Below are positions 1 to 8,167 of a stretch of 37,320 nt of DNA, piece by piece (position 1 is the first letter of the stretch; every line of letters starts with the position of its first letter). The DNA comes from Nonomuraea guangzhouensis (lineage in GTDB: Bacteria; Actinomycetota; Actinomycetes; Streptosporangiales; Streptosporangiaceae): assembly GCF_019396345.1 (NCBI RefSeq), contig NZ_JAHKRM010000060.1:1-37320 (forward strand), written 5' to 3'. Below the pieces are notes generated by a model. The model was not told the origin of the DNA. It did not search any database and worked only from the letters and a program-made list of their open reading frames with translations. Made by a program: the position numbers and the translations under genes.

Positions 1-542
1 TGCTCACCCATGGACTGCCGGGCGTGGCTCTCGGCGGCGAACCGGCCATCCCCGCAGCGATGACGTCCCCACCCCGGCCGCCCACCCAGAGCATCCTCGG
101 CGCGGGACTGTGGCAGCGCCTGATCCGCATCGCCGTCGTCCTGACCGCCGTCACCCTCGGCGTCGCCGTCTGGGCCCACCAGACGGGACGTCCATGGCAG
201 AGCATGGCCTTCTTCGCCCTCGGCGCCACCCAGCTCGGCGTCGCACTCGGCTCCCGCACCAGGCCGGGCTCGCTGGCCAACCCGATGCTGCTGCTCGCCG
301 TCGCCGGCGCGTTCATCCTGCAACTCGCCGGGTTGTACGTCCCACCGCTGCGCGAGCTGCTCGGCACCGAACCGCTGCCCCTGGGCGACCTGTTGATCGT
401 CACCGCGCTGTCCACCCTCGGTTACGCCGCCGTCCGCCTCGACCGGATCCTGCACCCCTCCCGCCAACCACAGCCCATCCCACCCCCAGGCGCCCTCGCC
501 CATGCCCACCAGCCCGACCACAGCGATCGATCCCGCGCATGA
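1..542 (+). CDS. Cation-transporting P-type ATPase, C-terminal part (5' end outside window)
   Basis: The reading frame is open from the window edge, so the 5' part of the gene lies upstream. The first visible residues, LTHGLPGVALGGEPA, match the conserved TDGLPALALG-type segment at the sixth membrane helix of Ca/Na/H-type (P2) ATPases. Hydrophobic helices follow, including a WQSMAFFALGATQLGVALG segment typical of the Cation_ATPase_C domain, and the protein ends in a Pro/His-rich tail. The nucleotide-binding and phosphorylation domains are not in view, so the transported ion cannot be named. The internal ATG at 24 lies inside the conserved domain and is not the true start. By analogy CtpF (Rv1997) of the M. 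tuberculosis DosR regulon is a P2-type ATPase; the parallel is inference. Family certain, specificity unknown. Confidence 0.85.
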   Translation, partial: LTHGLPGVALGGEPAIPAAMTSPPRPPTQSILGAGLWQRLIRIAVVLTAVTLGVAVWAHQTGRPWQSMAFFALGATQLGVALGSRTRPGSLANPMLLLAVAGAFILQLAGLYVPPLRELLGTEPLPLGDLLIVTALSTLGYAAVRLDRILHPSRQPQPIPPPGALAHAHQPDHSDRSRA

Positions 543-598
543 CCCGCGCGGGTCCGCTGCGAGCATGTGCTCCGAAGCCAGGGGAGGCGAACGACAGT

Positions 599-635
599 AG
601 GGCCGTTGGTCCGACCGGCTTGTGGACTTTCGCCT
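599..635. promoter_or_regulatory. Two DosR/OsdR-like boxes upstream of the DUF1876-formate dehydrogenase operon
   Basis: Positions 599-612 read AGGGCCGTTGGTCC, and 622-635 read TGGACTTTCGCCTC, a weaker copy. Both resemble the box repeated through the window (AGGGCCGAAGGTCCC or its complement). The centres are about 23 bp apart, roughly two helical turns, as in paired DosR sites. They lie 66-102 bp upstream of the ATG at 701. Binding is inferred from repetition and from the known DosR motif; no regulator is seen here. Confidence 0.6.
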
Positions 636-700
636 CTGCCATGCGTCGAGTCCATCCGATGGAGTGAAGGCAGATTGGCCGCTGAAGGAGGTTGGCGATC

Positions 701-970
701 ATGGAAGCCAGGCAGTGGACCGTGCAGATCTACCTCACGCAGGAGGGTGACGACACCACCGCGCGGGCGGTCCTGACCACCAGGGATGCCACGCGGCTGG
801 CGGGCACCGGCCACGCTCGGCGCAACCCGGCCGACCCCGCCGTATCCGAGATCGGCGACGAGCTGGCGGCCTCACGCGCTCTGGCGGATCTCGCCGAGAG
901 ACTGGCCCTCATCACGCAGCACGACATCACCGAACTCGCCGATTCTGCCGTGCCGAGCCGCTCATGGTGA
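701..970 (+). CDS. DUF1876 domain protein (Rv1738-like)
   Basis: An 89-residue soluble protein. It begins MEARQWTVQIYLTQEGDDTT and contains an LAGTGHARRNPADPAVSEIG segment followed by an Ala/Leu-rich helix, which is the DUF1876 pattern. The best known relative is Rv1738 of M. tuberculosis, among the most strongly DosR-induced genes, whose fold resembles ribosome hibernation factors; that role is known of the relative and only inferred here. I chose the ATG at 701 because AAGGAG lies 10 bases upstream; a TTG at 692 is in frame but would sit on the Shine-Dalgarno site. Its end overlaps the next gene by 7 bp, and two regulatory boxes precede it, so it looks like the first gene of the operon running to 5692. 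Confidence 0.85.
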   Translation: MEARQWTVQIYLTQEGDDTTARAVLTTRDATRLAGTGHARRNPADPAVSEIGDELAASRALADLAERLALITQHDITELADSAVPSRSW

Positions 971-1320
971 GCCCGGTCGTCCTCGGTGCGGACGGCTGCC
1001 CCGCCTCCTTGCTCACGGCCCTCAGGGCGGGAAAGGAAGCGGGACGGCTCCGGGACCCGCTGCTCATCTCGCACGCCATCCCGGCCCGGCTGGGGCGGCG
1101 GCCCGCTGCCGAGGTGGGGGCGCTCCTGGAGGAGGCCATCCTCCAGGCTCGCACGACACAGCCTCGCATCAGCGTCACCACCGAGGTGGTGACGGGGTCA
1201 CCAGTTCTGGCCCTCGTCGAGCGTATCGCCGATGCCCAGCCGCTGGTCACATCTGTGGACGTGACCTTGCCCAATGATGACCAGCACCTGAGTGCGACCG
1301 TGATGGGCGTGAGTTCATGA
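964..1320 (+). CDS. Short, degenerate universal-stress-protein-like protein
   Basis: A 118-residue protein. Its N-terminus, SPVVLGADGCPASLLTAL, fits the first strand and nucleotide-contact loop of UspA domains (usually VVVGVDGSPAS). Later segments (PLLISHAIPAR, ISVTTEVVTGSPVLALVE) fit the middle strands. The C-terminal ATP-binding signature G-x2-G-x9-G-S/T is absent: where VVGSRG would be expected the protein reads LVTSVDVTLPNDDQ and soon ends. It is either a shortened Usp domain that no longer binds ATP or a decayed gene. It overlaps its upstream neighbour by 7 bp and its stop overlaps the next start as ATGA, so it is translated, if at all, as a coupled operon member. Confidence 0.6.
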   Translation: MVSPVVLGADGCPASLLTALRAGKEAGRLRDPLLISHAIPARLGRRPAAEVGALLEEAILQARTTQPRISVTTEVVTGSPVLALVERIADAQPLVTSVDVTLPNDDQHLSATVMGVSS

Positions 1321-3005
1321 TGGGGAGCATGGGGTCAGGTAGCCGATTCGACGCTTTTCGCGCCTTGGCCGAGCGTCGTGGGCGTCCTGGCGTCCGGTTG
1401 CTGGAGTCTTTGTCCGACGCGGCGAAGGCTGGTCAGGGTGACGCTGAGGTGTGGGCTCCTGAGGTCGCCGAGCGGTTCGGCCTGCCGGCGGCGGCGGGGC
1501 TCGGGCCGGCCACGTTCTACGCCGATCTGGCCGCTCCTCACGGTCGCCGTCATGTGCGGGTATGTACCGCTGCGGCGTGCTTCGCCGCAGGGGCGGGTCG
1601 ACACGTTCGTCAGGTAGAGGAGGTGCTCGGGGTCGCGGCAGGTCACATCGATGCGGATGCGGACGTCTCGCTGCAGGGTGTCCGGTGTCTTGGCTACTGC
1701 TATGCCGGTCCCGCCTGCCTCGATGGCGACACGCCGTGCACCGGCCCGGCGCTTGCCGACCAGCTCTCTGGCCGCGCGGAACCTCATGCTCCCCCGATAC
1801 CGGCCGTCGATGCCACCGGCGCTCCTGTGCTGCTGGCCGGGGTCGTCGAAGGAGAGGACGCCTGGCAGGTGTGGCCCGAAATCGTGCGGACGCGCACGCC
1901 AGAGCAGGTCCTTGCCGAGGTGGCGGCCTCCGGGCTGCGGGGGCGCGGAGGAGCCGGGTTTCCAGTGGCCGCCAAGTGGGCGGCCGCGCGGAGCTCTCCC
2001 GACACGGTGGTGGTGGCCAATGGCGATGAGGGCGATCCGGGTTCGTATGCCGATCGGCTGCTGATGGAGGCTGATCCGGGGCGGGTGCTGGAGGGGCTGG
2101 CGCTGGCTTGTTTCGCCTGCGGGGGCCGCCGTGGCGTGGTGCTGGTCCGGTCAGAGTATCCGCGCGCGCTGGCCCGGATGCGGATCGCGGTCGAGCAGGC
2201 ACGCGCCGGCGGGCATCTGGGGCGGCGGATCCATGGCACTGATGTCGATCTCGACGTTGAGGTGGTTGAGGGTTCAGGCTCTTATGTCGCGGGTGAGGAG
2301 ACCGCCCTTGTCGCGGGGCTTGAAGGCGGGCGTGGTTGTGCCCGGCCGCGTCCGCCGTACCCGACGCAGCGGGGTCTGTGGGATGCCCCGACCGTGGTGA
2401 ACAACGTCGAAACGCTGGCCGCGGTCCCGTGGATCGTCGCCTGCGGCGGGGACATCTATGCTGCGCGTGGCACATTGTCGGAGTCAGGCACGAAGCTGGT
2501 CTGCCTGTCTGAGCGGTTCGCCCGGCCTGGCTGCTACGAGGTCGAACTCGGCACGCCGGTGCTCAGGATCGTCGTCGAGCTGGGTGGCGGCCTGCGTGAG
2601 GGCTCGGATTTGACCGTCTTGCAGGTCGGCGGGCCTCTGGGCGGCTTCCTTGCCGCCGACCAGCTCGACGTGCCGCTGTCGGAGGCGGATCTGGCCGGTC
2701 GCGGCGCGGCGCTCGGGCATGCCGGACTGGTCGCCTTCGACCAGCAGGTCGAGCCTGAAGAGGTGTTGCGCCATGTATGGGAGTTCGCCGCCGCGGAGAG
2801 CTGCGGCGCGTGCTCACCGTGCCGGGTGGGGTCCCGCAGGGGCTTGGAGATCGTCCGGACCGGTGCGCCGACCGGCCAGGAGTACGCGCGGCTGCTTCGG
2901 GTCATGGGTGAGGCCAGCCTGTGTGCTTTCGGGCGGCGAGTTCCGGCGGCGGTGCGCAGCCTCGCCCGCGCCTACGGCGAACGGCTTGCGGGGTGGGATC
3001 AGTGA
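1317..3005 (+). CDS. NAD-dependent formate dehydrogenase diaphorase subunit (NuoE-NuoF fusion)
   Basis: A 562-residue cytoplasmic protein joining two complex-I-type modules. Residues about 10-150 are a NuoE-like thioredoxin-fold ferredoxin with Cys83, Cys88, Cys124 and Cys128 (C-x4-C and C-x3-C) for a [2Fe-2S] cluster. Residues about 170-555 are NuoF-like: GRGGAGFPVAAKW near 207-219 for NADH, NGDEGDPGSY for FMN, GSGSYVAGEETAL, and a C-terminal [4Fe-4S] site with Cys496, Cys499, Cys502 and Cys536. This corresponds to FdsG plus FdsB of soluble NAD-linked formate dehydrogenases fused into one chain; related modules serve NAD-reducing hydrogenases, but no hydrogenase is nearby. The ATG at 1317 overlaps the previous stop (ATGA), and its stop overlaps the GTG of the catalytic subunit (GTGA). 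Expected role: pass formate electrons to NAD. Confidence 0.88.
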   Translation: MMGSMGSGSRFDAFRALAERRGRPGVRLLESLSDAAKAGQGDAEVWAPEVAERFGLPAAAGLGPATFYADLAAPHGRRHVRVCTAAACFAAGAGRHVRQVEEVLGVAAGHIDADADVSLQGVRCLGYCYAGPACLDGDTPCTGPALADQLSGRAEPHAPPIPAVDATGAPVLLAGVVEGEDAWQVWPEIVRTRTPEQVLAEVAASGLRGRGGAGFPVAAKWAAARSSPDTVVVANGDEGDPGSYADRLLMEADPGRVLEGLALACFACGGRRGVVLVRSEYPRALARMRIAVEQARAGGHLGRRIHGTDVDLDVEVVEGSGSYVAGEETALVAGLEGGRGCARPRPPYPTQRGLWDAPTVVNNVETLAAVPWIVACGGDIYAARGTLSESGTKLVCLSERFARPGCYEVELGTPVLRIVVELGGGLREGSDLTVLQVGGPLGGFLAADQLDVPLSEADLAGRGAALGHAGLVAFDQQVEPEEVLRHVWEFAAAESCGACSPCRVGSRRGLEIVRTGAPTGQEYARLLRVMGEASLCAFGRRVPAAVRSLARAYGERLAGWDQ

Positions 3006-5692
3006 GGGTCCGGGTTGACGGGGTGACTGCTCAGGTGGCGGATGGCGCCTCGGTGCTCGACGCCGTGCGTGCGGCCGGGGGTGAGTTGCCCACGTTGTGC
3101 AATGATGACCGGCTGACTCCGGTTGGCTCCTGCCGTACCTGCCTGGTGAGATCCGGCGGAAAGGTGGTGGCCGCGTGCGTGACTCCGGCCGCCGAGGATG
3201 CCCCGATCGAGGTCGCGGCCGACGATCTGCGAGCGTTGCGCCGCGAGGCGGTCGAGCTCATCGTCTCGGCTCTGCCGTCCTACGCTCTCGACGGTGGACC
3301 CGGCGGCGGCGAACTGGCCAGGGTCTGCCACTCGTTGGGGATCGCGCCGCAGGCCGCCCAAGGGCTCGGAGGCCGGGGACGTGATGACAGCCACCCCTAC
3401 GTCCACCTCGACCGGGACCTGTGCATCGCTTGCGGCCGGTGCGTGCGGATGTGCGCCGAGGTGCAGGGGACTTTCGCCCTTACCTTGGTCGGGCGGGGTG
3501 CCGACACGGTGGTCGCGCCCGGCACTGGAGGATTGTGGGCGGACTCTGATTGCGTCGCCTGTGGCGGCTGCGTCGACTCCTGTCCGACCGGCGCGCTCAC
3601 CGAGCCCGGCCTGCCCATCGTCGGCAGGACACCGGAGCCGGCACGTACCCGCACCACATGTGGCTACTGCGGGGTGGGCTGCTCGCTGGACGTGCTCACG
3701 CGCGATGGCGGGGTGGTCGCGGTGCTGCCCGACCATGACGGCCCGGTCAATCGCGGGCATGCCTGCGTCAAAGGCCGTTTCGCCCACGGCTTCCTCCGCT
3801 CGCCTGAGCGCCTCACCCACCCGCTGCTGCGCCGCGACGGCCGACTGGAGCCGGTGAGCTGGCGCGAGGCGCTCGAGCACGTCGCCCGTGGGCTACGGGC
3901 CGCGGTTGCCGAGGGCGGCCCCGACGCGGTGGCGGCGATCTCGTCGGCCAGGGCGACCAACGAGGAGAACTACCTGCTCCAGAAGTTCATGCGGGTGGTG
4001 ATCGGCACCAACAACGTCGACAACTGCTCAAGGCTGTGCCATGCCCCATCGGCGGCCGGACTGACCGCGACGTTCGGCCTGTCCGGCGGCACCGACTGCT
4101 TCGACGACGTGGAGCGCGCCGATTGCCTGCTGCTGGTGGGCGCCAACCCGGCCGAGGCGCACCCGGTGGTCGGCGCGCGCCTGCTGCAGCGGGTCCTGCG
4201 CGGGGCGCGGCTCGTCGTGGCGGACCCTCGGGCGGTTGGCCTGGCCCGCTACGCCGACGTTCACCTGCGGCCCCGGCCCGGCACCAACGTCGCCCTCTTC
4301 CACGGGCTGGCCCACGTGCTGCTCGCCGAGGGCCTGATCGATGAGGAGTTCCTGCGCCGCCGAGCCACCGGCCTGCCGGAGCTCACCACGCTGCTGGCGG
4401 GCTACTCCCCGGACCGGACGGCCGCGATCACCGGCGTCCCCGCCGACGACGTGGTCGCCGCCGCCCGGCTCTTCGGCCAGGCCGAGAAGCCCGCGATCAT
4501 CTACGGGCTGGGGGTCACCGAGCACCTGCACGGCACCGACGGAGTGCGTACCCTGGCCAACCTGGCGATCCTGCGCGGAGCGGTCGGGACCGGCCGCGGC
4601 TTCGGGGTTAACCCGCTGCGCGGCCAGAACAACGTCCAGGGCGCCTCAGACATGGGCGCGCTGCCGGATCTCCTGCCCGGATACGGGAAGGTGACGGACC
4701 CTGCCGCCCAAGCCCGGGCCGAGCGAGTGTGGGGTACACCGGTCCCGCGGCGGCCCGGAATGCGTATCCCGGAGATGTTCGCCGCCGCGCGCGCGGGGGA
4801 ACTGCGCGCCTTGTGGGTCATCGGGGAAGACGTGTGCGCCACCGATCCGGACAGCGCGCACGTCGCCCAAGCGCTTGAGACGTGCCCGCTCGTCGTGTGC
4901 AACGAGCTGTTCCTGTCGGAGACCGCCCGCAGGGCCGACGTCGTGCTACCGGTCGCGTCCTGGCTGGAGAAAGAGGGCACCTTCGTCAACTTCGACCGTC
5001 GCTTCCAAAGGGTGCGAGCCGCCCTCGACCCGCCGGGAGCGGCAATCACCGAATTCGCGATCATCCACGCGCTCGCCGCGGTGCTCGACGCCGATCTGGG
5101 ATGTTCCACGCCGGCAGAGGCGCTGGCCGAGTGCGGCCGGCTCGCACCCGCCTTCGCCGGGCTGTCTCACGAACGACTCGACCGCGAAGGCGCTGTCGCC
5201 TGGCCGTGCCCGGACCCCGACCGGCCCGGGGAGGCCTCGCTCTACCGGGAACGCTTCGCCACCCCCGATGGGCTGGCTCAGCTCAGCGCCGCGCCCTATC
5301 TTCCGCCGGGTGAGCAGCCTGACGACCGTTATCCTCTGGTGCTGGTCACGGGTCGGCGCTGGGCGCACTACAACTCCGGCGGCATGACCCGGCGCACGGA
5401 CAATCTCCTCCTCGACTCCGTGGACCGGCTCGACATCCATCCCGCCGACGCGGCCCGATACGGCCTGCGTGATGGCGACCCGGTCGCGGTGGAGAGCCGC
5501 CACGGCCAGGCCCGCCTGATCGTCCGAACCAGCGACGCCATGGCTCCGGGCCAGGTCTTCTGCGCCTTCCACTTCCCTGCCAGCGGGGTCAACACCCTCA
5601 CCTCCGACCGAGCCGACACCGTGACATCCTGCCCCGAATACAAAGTCACAGCCGTACATCTGAAAGCGCTGAACCCCTCTACCTCTAAATGA
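3002..5692 (+). CDS. Formate dehydrogenase catalytic subunit, molybdenum/tungsten bis-PGD type (FdhF/FdsA-like)
   Basis: An 896-residue protein starting at GTG 3002, which overlaps the upstream stop. Order of domains: an N-terminal [2Fe-2S] domain with Cys33, Cys44, Cys47 and Cys59 (NuoG-like); two [4Fe-4S] ferredoxin motifs starting at Cys141 and Cys184; a molybdopterin-oxidoreductase [4Fe-4S] site with Cys220, Cys223, Cys227 and Cys255; then the large bis-PGD catalytic region and a C-terminal dinucleotide-binding domain. The active-site segment NNVDNCSRLCHAPSAAGL aligns with the E. coli FdhF segment carrying selenocysteine, with Cys346 in the Sec position followed by His347, so this is a Cys-type enzyme. 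GVNPLRGQNNVQGASDMG, also conserved in FdhF, is present. With the NuoE-NuoF fusion it should oxidise formate to CO2 and reduce NAD. FdsD and the FdhD sulfurtransferase are not in this window. Confidence 0.92.
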   Translation: MRVRVDGVTAQVADGASVLDAVRAAGGELPTLCNDDRLTPVGSCRTCLVRSGGKVVAACVTPAAEDAPIEVAADDLRALRREAVELIVSALPSYALDGGPGGGELARVCHSLGIAPQAAQGLGGRGRDDSHPYVHLDRDLCIACGRCVRMCAEVQGTFALTLVGRGADTVVAPGTGGLWADSDCVACGGCVDSCPTGALTEPGLPIVGRTPEPARTRTTCGYCGVGCSLDVLTRDGGVVAVLPDHDGPVNRGHACVKGRFAHGFLRSPERLTHPLLRRDGRLEPVSWREALEHVARGLRAAVAEGGPDAVAAISSARATNEENYLLQKFMRVVIGTNNVDNCSRLCHAPSAAGLTATFGLSGGTDCFDDVERADCLLLVGANPAEAHPVVGARLLQRVLRGARLVVADPRAVGLARYADVHLRPRPGTNVALFHGLAHVLLAEGLIDEEFLRRRATGLPELTTLLAGYSPDRTAAITGVPADDVVAAARLFGQAEKPAIIYGLGVTEHLHGTDGVRTLANLAILRGAVGTGRGFGVNPLRGQNNVQGASDMGALPDLLPGYGKVTDPAAQARAERVWGTPVPRRPGMRIPEMFAAARAGELRALWVIGEDVCATDPDSAHVAQALETCPLVVCNELFLSETARRADVVLPVASWLEKEGTFVNFDRRFQRVRAALDPPGAAITEFAIIHALAAVLDADLGCSTPAEALAECGRLAPAFAGLSHERLDREGAVAWPCPDPDRPGEASLYRERFATPDGLAQLSAAPYLPPGEQPDDRYPLVLVTGRRWAHYNSGGMTRRTDNLLLDSVDRLDIHPADAARYGLRDGDPVAVESRHGQARLIVRTSDAMAPGQVFCAFHFPASGVNTLTSDRADTVTSCPEYKVTAVHLKALNPSTSK

Positions 5693-5864
5693 ATGCTGAG
5701 GACTGTTCCGAGCATGCCTATTCACGGCCTGTGACCTCTGCCGGGAGCGCCGTCCAGGGCAAGTGAGATAGCGCCAAGAGTTTCATCGCCTGTGGGTCTC
5801 ATCTCATCAGCTGGGGGAACGCTCATGCGGCAAGGCCAGAGAATTCCTCTTCCGGGAGGCGGCA

Positions 5865-6740
5865 GTGAGCGAGCAATATGCCGGTCGGCCCATTCTGGTC
5901 GGCTACGACGATTCGTCTGAGAGCCGGCAGGCGCTGCACTGGGCAGTCGAGGAGGCGCGGCTGCGGGGACTCCCTCTACTGGTCTGCCATGCCTGGCACT
6001 GGCCCTATGCCCTCAGGCCTGTTCCGCACGAGGTTTTGGCGCAGATCGAGCAAGTCGCCCTCAGCGTGGTGAACGATGGCGTCCGCCAGGCCCGTAACCT
6101 GGCTCCGGAGATAGATGCCCAGCCGCTGCTGGGGAGAGGTACACCCTCGGCAGTACTCCTGGAGGCCGCACGCGAGGCGGAGGTGACGGTGCTCGGATCT
6201 CGCGGGCAGGGAGGATTCGACGGCCTACGAATGGGATCAGCCGCCGTACAGGTGCCCGCGCACAGCGTCAGGCCGGTCATCATCGTACGGCCCCTCCCAT
6301 CACCGAGCAGCCGGCAGATCCGAATCGTGGTCGGCGTCGACGGCTCGCCCGCGAGCCGGGCGGCCCTCGATTTCGCTCTGGAGGAGGCCGCGATGCGTGG
6401 CGGCACCGTGACGGCCATGTGCTGCTGGGGGGATTGCGGATCATCGTCATGGCAGGATCCGCTTCCCTTCGTGGATTCGCATGCGCTGCGCAGGGGAGCC
6501 GAAGCCCGCTTCCATGAAGTCGCATCCCAACTGGCGCGCAGACACCCCGATGTACCGGTCACGACGGAATTCGTGACCGAGCGGCCCCAGCGCGCACTGA
6601 TCGACTCCGCCAAAGACGCAACGCTCCTCGTGCTCGGCAGCCGGGGAAACGAGGCACCCGCCTGCCTTCTGCTGGGACCGGTCACTCAGACCGCACTGCT
6701 CGAAGCCTGGTGCCCGGTCGCGATAACCCCGCCCGGCTAG
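5865..6740 (+). CDS. Universal stress protein, two tandem Usp domains
   Basis: A 291-residue cytoplasmic protein. Domain 1 (about 9-142) starts ILVGYDDSSESRQAL and has the ATP signature GSRGQGGFDGLRMGS (G-x2-G-x9-G-S). Domain 2 (about 148-290) starts RIVVGVDGSPASRAALDFAL, but its signature ends in G-P rather than G-S/T, so nucleotide binding may be weak there. Start GTG 5865 is supported by GGGAGG five bases upstream. Tandem Usp proteins such as Rv2005c, Rv2028c and Rv2623 belong to the mycobacterial DosR regulon and can bind ATP. No clear copy of the island's box lies in the 170 bp before it; it may have its own promoter or be read through from the formate dehydrogenase operon. Confidence 0.9.
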   Translation: MSEQYAGRPILVGYDDSSESRQALHWAVEEARLRGLPLLVCHAWHWPYALRPVPHEVLAQIEQVALSVVNDGVRQARNLAPEIDAQPLLGRGTPSAVLLEAAREAEVTVLGSRGQGGFDGLRMGSAAVQVPAHSVRPVIIVRPLPSPSSRQIRIVVGVDGSPASRAALDFALEEAAMRGGTVTAMCCWGDCGSSSWQDPLPFVDSHALRRGAEARFHEVASQLARRHPDVPVTTEFVTERPQRALIDSAKDATLLVLGSRGNEAPACLLLGPVTQTALLEAWCPVAITPPG

Positions 6741-6987
6741 CTCAGGCGCCGGTCTGCCGCCTTCGCCTTCGTAACGGTCGATGGACGCTTGGCCGCCCTT
6801 CGTGGCCGACTGCCCTTGGGGCGCAGCAGCGTGACCACAGACGGGGCGGGGTTCAGGCGGTAGGCGAGGCTCAGCGCGTGAAGTTCGTTCTCGATGGCGC
6901 GGGCGAGCGAGCACGAGGTCGCGGGCGGCTCGCCGTTATGCCCGATCCGTGAACGAGTGCGTGGCGGCGGGGAGCGGCCCAGCGCGA

Positions 6988-7015
6988 TGCCCACCCCCGG
7001 CCTGGAGGGTGGGCA
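6988..7015 (-). terminator. Probable intrinsic terminator of the DoxX-like gene
   Basis: Perfect 9-bp inverted repeat TGCCCACCC / GGGTGGGCA with a 10-base loop, starting 16 bases beyond the DoxX-like stop codon. There is no T-run, which is common in high-GC actinomycetes. The 6741-6987 stretch beside it holds no gene I can support. Confidence 0.55.
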
Positions 7016-7030
7016 CGAGCGCGGGGCGCA

Positions 7031-7555
7031 CTACTTGAGGTAGGGGTTGCGTTGGATGATGGGGAGCTTGCCGAGGCCCAGGGTGGTACCGGCGCCTGCC
7101 AGGGCGAGGCCGACCAGGACGATGGCGTAGATGATGTGGTCGTCCATGAACGGGTTGTTGGCCAGAGGCAGTTCGGCCGCCCACATCAGGACCAGCAGCA
7201 GGCTGCCAGTGACGGCGGCGATGCGGAGGCCGACGCCCAGGATCAGCGCGGTGCCGATGCCGAGCAGGCCGAGCATGAACAGCCAGTCCACCCAGGGCTG
7301 TCCGGCCAGCGCGCTGAAGAAGCCGCCGAGCGCGTTCTCGCCGGTGCCTTTGAGGAAGCCGGTGGTGGGGCTGCCGCCGGAGATCCAGGCGCGGTTGGCG
7401 GGGGTGGCGAATCCCCAGCCGAAGGTCTTGTCCAGGAACGCCCACAGGAAGATCCAGCCGATCGATATCCGGGCGATCGCCCAGACATAGTCGACCGGGC
7501 GAGTGGCGTTGTCCCTCGCGTCGACGTTCATGGGGGTTGAACGTGTGGCGGCCAT
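7031..7555 (-). CDS. DoxX-like integral membrane protein
   Basis: A 174-residue protein with a short polar N-terminus and about four hydrophobic helices: WAIARISIGWIFLWAFLDK, a helix near WLFMLGLLGIGTALILGVG, AAVTGSLLLVLMWAAELPL, and IIYAIVLVGLALAGAGTTLG. The FLDKTFGWGFATP region after helix 1 is characteristic of actinobacterial DoxX/DoxD-like proteins. The family is named for the thiosulfate:quinone oxidoreductase subunit of archaea, and some mycobacterial DoxX proteins act in thiol redox balance; the exact role here is unknown. The ATG at 7555 has an AAAGGGGG site about six bases upstream. The gene is divergent from the CBS gene at 7814, and the shared intergenic region holds two regulatory boxes. 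Confidence 0.8.
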   Translation of the reverse strand: MAATRSTPMNVDARDNATRPVDYVWAIARISIGWIFLWAFLDKTFGWGFATPANRAWISGGSPTTGFLKGTGENALGGFFSALAGQPWVDWLFMLGLLGIGTALILGVGLRIAAVTGSLLLVLMWAAELPLANNPFMDDHIIYAIVLVGLALAGAGTTLGLGKLPIIQRNPYLK

Positions 7556-7650
7556 GACGGCCCCCTTTCAGTGCGGATTGGCTGCTCTTCTCACACCTCG
7601 ATCACACCGTTTCCGGTGACCGGTGGGCAGTGCCGTACGGCCCGCCGTAC

Positions 7651-7666
7651 CGGGACCTTTGGCACT
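7651..7666 (-). promoter_or_regulatory. DosR/OsdR-like box, DoxX side
   Basis: Reads CGGGACCTTTGGCACT, matching the repeated box GGGACCTTCGGCCC at most positions. It lies 96 bp upstream of the DoxX-like ATG. A short inverted repeat (GTACGG/CCGTAC, 7635-7650) abuts it. Confidence 0.55.
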
Positions 7667-7742
7667 TCGTATGGCTACGCCGGTTTCGGTGTGATTCATC
7701 ACCGTCACCGCAGCCCCATTCAGACCAAGGACCGGGACGCTC

Positions 7743-7758
7743 TGGGACTTCCGCCCCT
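7743..7758 (+). promoter_or_regulatory. DosR/OsdR-like box, CBS side
   Basis: Reads TGGGACTTCCGCCCCT, nearly the same as the box at 10611 that precedes the intact CBS-BON gene. It ends 55 bp upstream of the ATG at 7814. Confidence 0.6.
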
Positions 7759-7813
7759 ATCAGGCCGGAGCGCCTGGCTGCGGGATCGAGAAAAATCCGA
7801 AGGAGGGTCCAAC

Positions 7814-8131
7814 ATGCCGATCACGGTGAAGGAGGTCATGACCACGCAGGTCGTCTCGGTCAAGAGCAGCACCCCGTTCAAGGACATCGCCGAGGCGCTC
7901 ATAGCGCACAGCATCAGCGCGGTGCCGGTGGTCCACGAGAGCACCTGTGTCCTTGGCGTCGTGTCCGAGGCAGACCTGCTGTGCAAGGAGGAGTTCCGCG
8001 AACAGTATTACGGCGACGATTACCAACCGCCGCTGCGCACACGGCTACGCCACCGACTGGCGCAAGAAGGAGGCAGCCTCCGGCAGAAGGCGGTGGGGGA
8101 CACAGCCGCCGAACTCATGACCTCCAGCTGA
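7814..8131 (+). pseudogene. Truncated CBS-domain protein (lost second CBS and BON domains)
   Basis: A 105-residue ORF with AGGAGG seven bases before the ATG. Residues 1-60 form the first CBS repeat (VKEVMTTQVVSVKSSTPFKD, then SAVPVVHESTCVLGVVSEAD), followed by the linker KEEFREQYYGDDYQPPLR that is nearly identical in the intact paralogues at 10691 and 11979. The protein stops at GDTAAELMTSS, exactly where those paralogues enter their second CBS repeat. No continuation is visible downstream in any frame, so the rest was deleted rather than frameshifted. The paralogues are 227 and 235 residues. With promoter box and ribosome site intact it may still be expressed as a single-CBS protein. Confidence 0.75.
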
Positions 8132-8167
8132 GTGTTCCACCTGGACGGCGCCACGCCCATCCCCAGA

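Noticed and set aside
1317..5692. NAD-reducing hydrogenase or complex I fragment
   Set aside because: Diaphorase modules are shared with those, but the adjacent catalytic subunit has the FdhF-type Cys-His active site and bis-PGD domains, and no hydrogenase large subunit is present.
6737..6994. 85-codon minus-strand frame after the DoxX-like gene, with a basic C-terminus
   Set aside because: It starts at a GTG within the probable terminator hairpin, has no ribosome site and matches no family I know.
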